Assembly: GCF_002028455.1 (NCBI RefSeq)
Contig: NZ_MWUM01000017.1
Location: 46,132-110,131, forward strand
Reading direction: 5' to 3'
DNA length: 64,000 nucleotides
DNA from: Zoogloea sp. LCSB751
GTDB lineage: Bacteria > Pseudomonadota > Gammaproteobacteria > Burkholderiales > Rhodocyclaceae
Shown: one piece after another, positions 8,147 through 15,511 of the stretch
Layout of the letters: the number at the start of each line of letters is the position of its first letter
Position numbering within the stretch: position 1 is the first letter of the stretch
Position numbers and translations under genes: made by a program
The notes under the pieces: generated by a model
Told to the model about the DNA's origin: nothing
The model's input: the letters and a program-made list of their open reading frames with translations, nothing else
Database searches by the model: none

Positions 8147-9391
8147 TCAGAACACGGTGCCGTCGCTAACCAGGGTCACCGGCGGTGCGCCCCCCGGGCG
8201 GCGCTGGGCGGCGATGCGCCGGCCGGCCGACCAGGTGCCGCCTTCCAGCACGCGGGCCAGCGGAAAAGTGGCGGAATCCAGCCCGAGCAGCTCGCGCACG
8301 GCGGTGGCCAGCCGGTCCAGGCCCGTGACCGTCAACGCCCGCCATTCGACGATAGCCGGCGCATCCACCGTCCAGGCATGGCGCCAGAAACGCTCGTCGC
8401 GCGGGCGGATCAGCCCGAAGTCGAGCAGCAGGCCGCCGTTGCGGTACTCCGGCAGGCCGGTCAGATCGTCCAGCCCGGTGATGGTCAGCCCGGCTGTTTC
8501 CAGCGGTTCAAGCAGGGAATAGGTCAACCACTGGGTCAGCTTGTGGAAGGGCAGCAGGCCATCCTCCAGCGCCGGATGGGCCCAGCAGTCGCCGAGCGGG
8601 ACGCCCTGCAGCACCACGCGGCCCGGCCACACGGGCCCGAGGGCGCGCAGCAGGGTTGCCAGCACGAAGGATGCAGCGATCTTGCCGTCGATGGCATGGG
8701 CCAGCAGGTAGTCAACCAGATTGCCGGCGCGGGCCGGTGTGCCGAACACCGCCGGCGTCGCCTCCATGACGGCCCCCAGACGCTGCAACAGCGCACTGCG
8801 CCCTTCGAGCCCGACCAGCGGATTGTCTGGCCGCACCTGGAAGGCCGCGGCCAGCACCTCCGGCGTCAGGCGCTGCAGCGCCGCCGCGTCGCAGCGCAGC
8901 GGGCAGGCCGGATCGGCCGACAGCGCACCGCCGGCAAACAAGGCCAGGCTGGCCACGCCAAGTCCTTCCGAACGGCCCAGTTCCATGCCGCCGGCCACGT
9001 CCCGGTAACGCCACTCGGCACCGGCGCCGGCGTCCAGCAGCACGCTGGGAATGACCAGATCCACCGCCACACGGGCCCGCGCCAAGCGGTCGCCGTCCAG
9101 GCCGTGAGTGCCGGCCAGCACGCCCCAGCGGTCCCGTCCGCCGGCCTCGAAATGGCGCCAGCGGCTATGGTAGGGCACGTCGAGATCAGGGTAGTTGAGG
9201 CGGATGGTCTGCGCCACGTACTCGGCGCAGGGCAACAGTTGATCCGGATGCCAGGTGAAGAAGGGCGACAGGCCCGCTTCCACCCGCGCAGTCACCACGC
9301 GGCAGCGCTCGCGCACCGCCGCCGAACTCAGCAGGGGCGCCGCCGGATGACCGGCAGAAACCGGCGTGTGCCATCCCGATCCATGGTTCAT
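8147..9391 (-). CDS. URC4/Urg3 family (DUF1688) uracil catabolism protein
   Basis: 414 residues. The sequence has hallmarks of the DUF1688/URC4 family (VPYHSRWRHFEAGG near the N-terminus, NPLVGLEGRSALLQRLG centrally, LPPFHKLTQWL-like LPFHKLTQWLTYSLLEPLE, and a C-terminal EWRALTVTGLDRLA). Family members are needed for uracil degradation in Lachancea kluyveri through the URC pathway; the reaction is not settled as far as I know. The ATG overlaps the URC1-like stop (ATGA), and upp follows 26 bases later. The start at 9391 avoids a long upstream read-through frame. Confidence 0.85.
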   Translation of the reverse strand: MNHGSGWHTPVSAGHPAAPLLSSAAVRERCRVVTARVEAGLSPFFTWHPDQLLPCAEYVAQTIRLNYPDLDVPYHSRWRHFEAGGRDRWGVLAGTHGLDGDRLARARVAVDLVIPSVLLDAGAGAEWRYRDVAGGMELGRSEGLGVASLALFAGGALSADPACPLRCDAAALQRLTPEVLAAAFQVRPDNPLVGLEGRSALLQRLGAVMEATPAVFGTPARAGNLVDYLLAHAIDGKIAASFVLATLLRALGPVWPGRVVLQGVPLGDCWAHPALEDGLLPFHKLTQWLTYSLLEPLETAGLTITGLDDLTGLPEYRNGGLLLDFGLIRPRDERFWRHAWTVDAPAIVEWRALTVTGLDRLATAVRELLGLDSATFPLARVLEGGTWSAGRRIAAQRRPGGAPPVTLVSDGTVF

Positions 9392-10632
9392 GCGTGCAAC
9401 CCCCTGCCCTTGGCAACCGCCAGTTCGGCCGCGCTCGGCGGCGCCACCGGCGTGAAGTAACCCGCCGCCGTCTTGGCGTCCATTTCCACCCGTGCGTCGG
9501 CAGGAATCAATTCGTCGGGAATCGCCACCTGTTCCACGACCTGAATGCCGGCGGCGGTCAGCGCCCCGTGCTTCATGTTGCTCATCGACGCCCAGCGGTC
9601 GATGCGCGTGATGCCGAGCCAGTGGAAGACGTCCGGCATCAGTTCCTGGAAGCGCATGTCCTGCACGCCGGCCACGCACTCGGTGCGCTCGAAATAGGTT
9701 TCGGCGCGGTCGCCGCCGAACTGGCGCTTGCGGGCGTTATAGACCAGGAACTTGGTCACCTCGCCGAGGGCGCGGCCCTCCTTGCGGTTATACACCACCA
9801 GGCCGACACCGCCGCGCTGGGCCATCTCCACGCACACCTCGATGCCGTGGGCCAGGTAGGGCCGGCAGGTGCAGATGTCCGACCCGAACACGTCGGAACC
9901 GTTGCATTCGTCGTGAACGCGACAGGCCACCTGCGTTTCCGGACGGCCGAGCAGGCTCACATCGCCGAAGAAATAGAGGGTCATGCCGCCGATAGGCGGC
10001 AGGAAGACCTTCAGGTCGGGCCGCGTGACGAGCTCCGGAAACATCCCGCCCGTCTGCTCGAACAGCGCCCGCCGCAGGGCGCTCTCGGTGATGCCGAAGC
10101 GCTCCGCGACACCGGGCAGGTACCACACCGGGTCGATGGCGGCCTTGGTGACACGCACGTCGCCGTTGGCTTCGAGGATGTCCCCGTCCGGCACCAGGCG
10201 GCCGGCCTCGATCGCGTCGCGCAGCTCCGGCATGTTGATGTGCGCCGTGGTCACTGCGATGGTCGGGCGGATGTCCATGCCGGCCGCAATCTCGGCTGCG
10301 AACTCCTGGGCCGCCCGGTGCCCCCACGGATCGAGGGACACGATGCGTCCGGCATCCGCCCACTGCGGATGGGGGCCGATGCCGATGGCCGGCACCGTGT
10401 TGGTGAGATCAGGGCGGTGGTTGCGCTGCAGGTTGCCGGCCGCCACCGCCAGCGCCCGGTACACCGAATAAGAGCCGGAATGGGTGCCGATCACGTTGCG
10501 CAAGGTCGGCTCGGCCAGGCCCGCCACCAACGGCCCCCGCTCCGCGGCCGTAGCCGCGCCCCAGCGGATGGCGGACACCGAGCGGCCACGGCTGGCACGG
10601 GGATGGGAAGTCAGAACGATGTGGGACGCCAT
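9388..10632 (-). CDS. URC1-like GTP cyclohydrolase II homologue (uracil catabolism)
   Basis: 414 residues, much longer than RibA. The C-terminal half is GTP-cyclohydrolase-II-like: HDECNGSDVFGSDICTC keeps the three zinc cysteines with RibA spacing (C-x10-C-x-C), then GVGLVVYNRKEGRALG matches the RibA QEGRGIG region. The N-terminal ~200 residues are typical of the URC1 branch (GTHSGSYSVYRAL, TNTVPAIGIGPHPQW). URC1 acts in uracil catabolism, not riboflavin synthesis; no other rib gene is nearby. First gene of the operon; AGGAG lies 8 bases before the ATG. Confidence 0.85.
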   Translation of the reverse strand: MASHIVLTSHPRASRGRSVSAIRWGAATAAERGPLVAGLAEPTLRNVIGTHSGSYSVYRALAVAAGNLQRNHRPDLTNTVPAIGIGPHPQWADAGRIVSLDPWGHRAAQEFAAEIAAGMDIRPTIAVTTAHINMPELRDAIEAGRLVPDGDILEANGDVRVTKAAIDPVWYLPGVAERFGITESALRRALFEQTGGMFPELVTRPDLKVFLPPIGGMTLYFFGDVSLLGRPETQVACRVHDECNGSDVFGSDICTCRPYLAHGIEVCVEMAQRGGVGLVVYNRKEGRALGEVTKFLVYNARKRQFGGDRAETYFERTECVAGVQDMRFQELMPDVFHWLGITRIDRWASMSNMKHGALTAAGIQVVEQVAIPDELIPADARVEMDAKTAAGYFTPVAPPSAAELAVAKGRGLHA

Positions 10633-10649
10633 GCTTCGCTCCTGAAAAC

Positions 10650-10665
10650 CTGACCATATCGTCAA
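10650..10665 (-). promoter_or_regulatory. Candidate RutR-type operator
   Basis: CTGACCATATCGTCAA matches the E. coli RutR consensus TTGACCA-NN-TGGTCAA at 12 of 14 fixed positions. It sits 18-33 bases upstream of the URC1-like start codon, close to where the operon's transcript must begin. The TetR protein encoded in the same operon is RutR-like. A match to a remembered consensus, not a scored search. Confidence 0.65.
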
Positions 10666-11093
10666 TTTTTTACAAGCGAGTTCCATGCCACGGGAAATTG
10701 CTTCGATTTCCGCGTCAAACCGGGTCGGCCACGCACTATTGCAGTGCACCACTCGCCTCCGGCGATCCCAGGCGGTGCAAGGCGCACAGCCCTCTCACGC
10801 AGCACCCGGCCCACCTCAAAGCCCAACGACACCCTTTCGCAAAAACATTTACACAAATACAATTGATATCAATCGATAGCTGTAAGCCTAGAACTGACTT
10901 CCGTGTGCCCTTTGCTGGCTCCCTGTTGTGACGGATGCGCCCGCATCCGGGAAGTGCCTGCCGACCCCGATCGCTCCCCCACCGACCAGGCCGTTGCGCC
11001 TGCCCGGACGGCCCGCCTGCCCCACGGGCAGCATGGCCGCGCACACCCACGCCATTCCCACCGTTTTCCTCCCACCACTCCTGGAGTCACTCC
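10666..11093. other. Divergent intergenic region (URC operon / Pal-like gene)
   Basis: No gene is supported here. Two AT-rich sites stand out: ATTTACACAAAT at 10847-10858 and the perfect 12-bp palindrome ATTGATATCAAT at 10862-10873. The former resembles the MarR palindrome at 13502-13513 (10 of 12). The right half is GC-rich, with no clear Shine-Dalgarno before the 11094 start other than CTGGAGT at 11081. Confidence 0.4.
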
Positions 11094-11621
11094 ATGAACA
11101 AGTCCCTCCTGTCCACCCTGGCCTGCAGCCTTGTGCTGGCCGCCTGCTCGACCACCGCGCAAAAACCGGCCGCCTCGACCGAGCAGCCGGTCTCCGCGGC
11201 CCAGGCCGCCCCCGCTCCCGTTGCCGCGCCCGGCCTGTCCGCCGCTGAACTGGAAGCCCAGAAGCTGAAGGCTCAGCGTGAAGAACTGGCCAAAAAGAGT
11301 GTTTACTTCGCCTTCGACAAGTTCGCCGTCGAAGCCAAGTACCACGATGTGGTCAAGCAGCAGTCCGATTTCCTGAAAGGCCACGCCAATGATGCGGTGA
11401 CCGTGGAAGGCAACGCCGACGAACGCGGCAGCCGCGAATACAACCTGGCCCTCGGCCAGAAGCGCGCCGAGTCCGTGCGCAAGGCACTGGTGCTGCAGGG
11501 CGTGCCCGATGCCCGCATCGAGGCGGTCAGCTTCGGCTCCGAGAAGCCGCGTGAAAGCTGTGCCGAAGAGCGCTGCTGGGCCGAAAACCGCCGCGTCGAC
11601 TTCCAGCACAAGGACAAGTAA
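11094..11621 (+). CDS. Pal/OmpA family peptidoglycan-associated lipoprotein
   Basis: 175 residues. The lipobox LAAC puts the lipidated Cys at residue 18; an Ala/Pro linker follows, then an OmpA-like peptidoglycan-binding domain with VYFAFDKF, NADERGSREYNLALGQKRA, SFGSEKP and WAENRRVDF. These are the Pal signatures, including the Asp and Arg that bind diaminopimelate. It would tether the outer membrane to the wall. No tolQRAB or cpoB is adjacent, so it may be a second, stand-alone Pal paralogue. Confidence 0.9.
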   Translation: MNKSLLSTLACSLVLAACSTTAQKPAASTEQPVSAAQAAPAPVAAPGLSAAELEAQKLKAQREELAKKSVYFAFDKFAVEAKYHDVVKQQSDFLKGHANDAVTVEGNADERGSREYNLALGQKRAESVRKALVLQGVPDARIEAVSFGSEKPRESCAEERCWAENRRVDFQHKDK

Positions 11622-11702
11622 GCAGCAGTTTGGCGGCTCCCCGTGGGCACGCGTGCCAGCCCTTGCCGGTGCGCTCCCCTACGGGTTGCCCGTATCCCCC
11701 AG

Positions 11703-12068
11703 TCAGCCCGTCTTCCCCGGCGTTTCCGGGGCTCCGGACCGATGCTCCCCGGCCTCCGCCCACAGGGCCCGGGCAAATGTCTTCCAGATCAGTCCGCCAT
11801 GGCTCTCGAAGCCGGTGCTGGCGCTCTCCTCCATCGTGCGCAGCATCAGGGCCGCCAGGCCGAACAGCTCGACCTTGGCGAGCAACTGGTAGTCGATGGG
11901 CCTGACCATCGCCCGCTGAACATCCGACGGGACATGCTCGATCGCTTCCCGGGCCAGCGCCCGCACCTGCTCCGCATTGCTCCAGTCGATACCGAGGGCC
12001 ACCCCCCTGCGCTCGATCTCGCGTTCGATGTCCTGGGTGTCCTGCAGATAGTTCTCGAAACCGGCCAT
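11703..12068 (-). CDS. Conserved hypothetical protein
   Basis: 121 residues with no family I recognise. It is acidic and helical, with a central stretch (DVQRAMVRPIDYQLLAKVELFGLAALMLRTMEES) ending in WKTFARALWAE. There is no signal peptide or membrane segment. AGGAA lies before the ATG, and coding character fits the strand. It follows the glutamine amidotransferase and MarR genes in the same direction and may be in their operon. Confidence 0.6.
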   Translation of the reverse strand: MAGFENYLQDTQDIEREIERRGVALGIDWSNAEQVRALAREAIEHVPSDVQRAMVRPIDYQLLAKVELFGLAALMLRTMEESASTGFESHGGLIWKTFARALWAEAGEHRSGAPETPGKTG

Positions 12069-12173
12069 TGAATGATTCCTGCTGATGAGGCGACCCCGAC
12101 GGCCGTCTCGTTGTGCGACTTTTAGATGGAACCTGCCCGGCCTGATTGGTTCCAGCGCAGGCGGCGAATGCGC

Positions 12174-12953
12174 TCAGCGCCCCCGTGCCGCGGCGTGGAA
12201 GGCGTCGAGCAGCGGCACGCAGTCGAGCAGATCCGTGCGGCCCGGCGTGTGGAACTCCGGATGCCACTGGACCCCCACCACAAAACTTCTCCCCGTGTGG
12301 CGGATCGCCTCGACCATGCCGTCATCCGACGACACCGCCTCGACGACCAGATCGCGGCCCAGGGTCTTCACGCACTGGTGGTGGATGGACACCACACGCC
12401 CGCCATCGGCGCCACCGAACCAACGCTCGAACTGCCCCTTCTCCTCGAAGCGCACCGAATGGTGATGCAGGTCGTAGGCCTCGGCCTGGTGGCGGCCCGA
12501 GCCGCCGAACTGAGTCGGAATGTCCTGGTAAAGGGAGCCGCCGAAAGCCACATTGATCAGCTGCATGCCGCGGCAGATGCCGAGCACCGGCTTGCCGAGC
12601 TCAACAAACTCATGGAGCAGCTCCATCTCGTAGGCATCGCGAACCCGGTCGCCGGTCCATTCCTCCTTCAGCGGCTGCTCGCCATAGGCCTCCGGACTCA
12701 CGTCCGCGCCCCCCTGCAGCACCAGGCCATCGAGGTATTCGGCGTAATCGCGCAAGCGGATGTTGCTGCGGTGGATGGGCCCGTCCTTCAGGATGGAAGG
12801 CACCATCAGCACCAGCACATCCCGCGACATGATCCACTGCGCAATCGACTGTTCGAGGACCTGCAGGGTCTTCGACTCGAGTCCCGTTGCCCCTTCCTTC
12901 GGATGAAACAGGCGGGCTGACAGCCCGATACGGATCGTCTTGTTCCTTGCCAC
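12174..12953 (-). CDS. Class I glutamine amidotransferase, gamma-glutamyl hydrolase (peptidase C26)
   Basis: 259 residues. The catalytic triad of the C26 / PuuD-like family is visible: nucleophile Cys in GICRGMQLINVAFGGSLYQD near 125, and His-Glu in GVQWHPEFH near 228. The oxyanion strand is DGLVLQGGADVSPEAYG. Members cleave gamma-glutamyl bonds, for example in putrescine breakdown (PuuD), but no other puu gene is present, so the substrate is open. It starts 37 bases after the MarR gene and is probably under its control. Confidence 0.85.
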   Translation of the reverse strand: MARNKTIRIGLSARLFHPKEGATGLESKTLQVLEQSIAQWIMSRDVLVLMVPSILKDGPIHRSNIRLRDYAEYLDGLVLQGGADVSPEAYGEQPLKEEWTGDRVRDAYEMELLHEFVELGKPVLGICRGMQLINVAFGGSLYQDIPTQFGGSGRHQAEAYDLHHHSVRFEEKGQFERWFGGADGGRVVSIHHQCVKTLGRDLVVEAVSSDDGMVEAIRHTGRSFVVGVQWHPEFHTPGRTDLLDCVPLLDAFHAAARGR

Positions 12954-12990
12954 GCTCGCTCTCCTTCCAGGGCCTGCCGCCCTGCATCGT

Positions 12991-13503
12991 CTACAAATCG
13001 GCCAGCGGCTTGTCGACGCTCCGCTCGTCGCGGGTCTTCAACTGACCGATGACATCGGCCAGCCCGGCATGGAGCCGTAGCAAAGCCTCCTCCGACAAAC
13101 CCTGCAAGGCCTCCGGCAACACGCCTTCCGCCGGCCCCGGCGCGGCCTGCAGCACATCCGCCGCGCTGCCGCTGACCTCCAGACCCACGCGGCGCTGGTC
13201 TTCCGGCTTGCGACGCTTGCTCACCAGGCCACGGGTCTCCAGCTTATCCACCAACTGGCTGCAAGTGGACTGGTGGATCGACAGGCGTCCTGCCAGCTCC
13301 GACACGCCGACTCCCGGCGTACGGGCGATCTCGTGCAACAGCCACAGCTGGGAACCCGACACGCCGCAGCGCTGCTCGACCTCCCGGAAATGCTGCTTGA
13401 CGGAACCATAGATGAGGCGGAACTGTTTGAGGATTGCGAAGGCCAAAGACTCCTCTGCAGGACCGGTGGAGCGCGCCTTGGGCGAAGAGTTTGCTGAATT
13501 CAT
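12991..13503 (-). CDS. MarR family transcriptional regulator
   Basis: 170 residues with the MarR winged helix: GVSGSQLWLLHEIARTPGVGVSELAGRLSIHQ, then the recognition helix and wing STCSQLVDKLETRGLVSKRRKPEDQRRVGLEVS. The C-terminal dimer helix follows. There is no Shine-Dalgarno; a -10-like TATAAT ends 8 bases before the ATG, so the message is probably leaderless. It is divergent from an OmpA-like gene and heads a run with the glutamine amidotransferase. Ligand unknown. Confidence 0.88.
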   Translation of the reverse strand: MNSANSSPKARSTGPAEESLAFAILKQFRLIYGSVKQHFREVEQRCGVSGSQLWLLHEIARTPGVGVSELAGRLSIHQSTCSQLVDKLETRGLVSKRRKPEDQRRVGLEVSGSAADVLQAAPGPAEGVLPEALQGLSEEALLRLHAGLADVIGQLKTRDERSVDKPLADL

Positions 13504-13541
13504 TTGCGCAAATTATATTTATACCAATACAGTCTACTCAA
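13502..13541 (-). promoter_or_regulatory. MarR promoter with overlapping palindromic operator
   Basis: On the minus strand TTGAGT (13536-13541), an 18-base spacer and TATAAT (13512-13517) form a good sigma-70 promoter. The perfect palindrome ATTTGCGCAAAT (13502-13513) lies between the -10 and the ATG and overlaps both. Transcription would begin at or just before the start codon. This geometry suggests autorepression by MarR and a leaderless mRNA. Confidence 0.6.
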
Positions 13542-13617
13542 GTACGAAGCGCTTTGCCGATGGCCATCGCCAGACCGGCCTCCTTCACGACAGCCCCCGA
13601 ATTTCCAGGAAACACCC

Positions 13618-14232
13618 ATGCCCGCAACCGCCCCCGGTTTGCACGACGACACCGCCGGCCCACGGCGCCGCCTTCGTGCCGCCCTCTTCCCCCTCGCCTG
13701 CGGCCTGCTGGCCACCAGCGGACTGCTGCTGACGCAAAGCGGCCTGGCCGGCGCTCCCGATCCGGGCAGCGCCATCGCCTCCAGCGCCGTGGCGGTACGC
13801 CCCACCGGCTGGCACAGCCTGGCCGGGGAGATCGCCCGCCTGGCCCGTGCCGCCGGTCTGAAGACCACCTGGCAGGACGACGCGCGGGCGGTCAACCTGA
13901 CCGTCGATACGACACAGGCTTTCGACAACCGGCAAACCGAACTGAATCCCACCTACGCCGCCTTGCTCGGCGAGATCGCCCTGCTCGTGCAGGCCCGGCC
14001 GGAAATCCGCCTGATCATGACCGGCTTCGGCAATACGCCGGCCAGCCACTACAACCCGGTGCTCTTCGGCCTGCGCCTGAAGGCCTTGCAGGTCTTCTTT
14101 GCCGAGCATGGCATCGCCATCGGCCAGATCGAAACCTTCGTCAAGGATGTGGACGCGGTCGGCAGCCATGAAGCGCCGTCTGGCCGCGCAGCCGCCGGCA
14201 GGCTGATCAGCCTGCGTTTCGTACCGGCCTGA
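13618..14232 (+). CDS. Exported OmpA-like domain protein
   Basis: 204 residues from the ATG at 13618, preceded by AGGAAA. The N-terminus has an Arg-rich stretch and one hydrophobic segment (about 20-43, ALFPLACGLLATSGLLL), a signal peptide or anchor. The C-terminal part, IRLIMTGFGNTPASHYNPVLFGLRLKALQVFFAEHGI, has the shape of an OmpA-C domain but lacks the usual Asp/Arg wall-binding pair. It is divergent from marR and overlaps the purT 3' end by 26 bases in convergent orientation. Function unknown. Confidence 0.65.
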   Translation: MPATAPGLHDDTAGPRRRLRAALFPLACGLLATSGLLLTQSGLAGAPDPGSAIASSAVAVRPTGWHSLAGEIARLARAAGLKTTWQDDARAVNLTVDTTQAFDNRQTELNPTYAALLGEIALLVQARPEIRLIMTGFGNTPASHYNPVLFGLRLKALQVFFAEHGIAIGQIETFVKDVDAVGSHEAPSGRAAAGRLISLRFVPA

Positions 14233-15427
14233 CCTTGCCGGCGGCCAACTTGGCCCGCGCCCGCGCCTCTTCCACGTCGGCGCCGTTGGCCACCGCGACG
14301 CCCATCCGGCGCCGCGCAAAGGCCTCCGGCTTACCGAACAGGCGGAGGTCGGTGCGCGGCACCGCCAGGGCATCGGCCACCCCTTCAAAGACGATGCCTT
14401 CGGCTTCCATGCCACCGTAGATCACCGCCGACGCGCCCGGCTCGCGCAGGCTCACGTCCACCGGCAAGCCGAGAATGGCCCGCGCATGCAGCTCGAACTC
14501 CGAGAAGCGCTGGGAACACAGGGTGACAAGGCCAGTGTCGTGGGGGCGCGGACTGACTTCCGAGAACCACACCATGTCGCCCTTCACAAACAGCTCGACG
14601 CCAAACAGGCCGCGCCCACCGAGGTTGGCAGTGACGGCGCCGGCGATCTGCCGCGACCGCTCTAGCGCCACCGGGCTCATCGCCTGCGGCTGCCAGGATT
14701 CGACGTAGTCGCCCGACACCTGCACGTGGCCGATCGGGTCGCAGAAATAGGTCTGCACCGTTCCGGAGGCATCACAGGCGCGCACGGTGAGCTGGGTGAT
14801 CTCGTAATCGAAGTCGATGAAGCCCTCGACGATGACCCGCCCCTGATTCACCCGGCCACCCGCTGCAGCGTAGTCCCAGGCCTTCTGCACGTCGTCCGGC
14901 CCCTTCAGCAGGGACTGGCCCTTGCCGGAGGACGACATCACCGGCTTGACGATGCACGGATAGCCGATCGCCGGCTGGCCATCGGTGCCGTCGATGGCGG
15001 CCTGCAGTTCGGCCAGGGAATCGGCGAAGCGATAGGGCGACGTGGCCAGCCCCAGCTCCTCGGCGGCCAGGCGGCGGATACCTTCCCGGTTCATCGTCAG
15101 GCGCGCGGCACGGGCCGTCGGGATCACCTCGGCCAGGCCCTCGGCCTCGATCTCCACCAGCGTGTCGGTGGCAATGGCTTCGATCTCCGGCACGATCAGA
15201 TGGGGTTTTTCCTTTTCGACCAGCGCGCGTAGCGCGGCACCGTCGGTCATCGGGATCACATGGGCGCGATGCGCCACCTGGTGGCCGGGCGCATTCGGAT
15301 AGCGGTCCACGGCAATCGTCTCGACCCCCAGGCGTTGCAGGGCAATCAACACCTCCTTGCCGAGTTCGCCGGAGCCCAGCAGCATCACGCGCAGGGCAGA
15401 GGGAGAAAGAGGGGTACCGAGTTTCAT
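14207..15427 (-). CDS. purT: Formate-dependent phosphoribosylglycinamide formyltransferase (GAR transformylase 2)
   Basis: 406 residues. An ATP-grasp enzyme of purine synthesis that uses formate and ATP to formylate GAR. Visible motifs: N-terminal LLGSGELGKEV, the MNREGIRRLAAEELGL segment, the ATP-grasp lid KPVMSSSGKGQS, and EVSPRPHDTGLVTL near the metal site. The start at 15427 (MKLGTPLS) matches PurT N-termini; an upstream frame to 15478 is not needed. Neighbours are unrelated. Confidence 0.95.
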   Translation of the reverse strand: MKLGTPLSPSALRVMLLGSGELGKEVLIALQRLGVETIAVDRYPNAPGHQVAHRAHVIPMTDGAALRALVEKEKPHLIVPEIEAIATDTLVEIEAEGLAEVIPTARAARLTMNREGIRRLAAEELGLATSPYRFADSLAELQAAIDGTDGQPAIGYPCIVKPVMSSSGKGQSLLKGPDDVQKAWDYAAAGGRVNQGRVIVEGFIDFDYEITQLTVRACDASGTVQTYFCDPIGHVQVSGDYVESWQPQAMSPVALERSRQIAGAVTANLGGRGLFGVELFVKGDMVWFSEVSPRPHDTGLVTLCSQRFSEFELHARAILGLPVDVSLREPGASAVIYGGMEAEGIVFEGVADALAVPRTDLRLFGKPEAFARRRMGVAVANGADVEEARARAKLAAGKVRPVRNAG

Positions 15428-15511
15428 GGCGGGCTCCGCGTCGATTGAGAGGCCGCGATTATACGGACTGCCCGCCATAGCGGCGGACAGTCCGGGCTCG
15501 CCATCCCGGCG

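Noticed and set aside
9388..10632. Annotation of the URC1-like gene as riboflavin ribA
   Set aside because: The protein is about twice RibA length, no rib genes adjoin it, and it is coupled to a URC4-like gene and upp.
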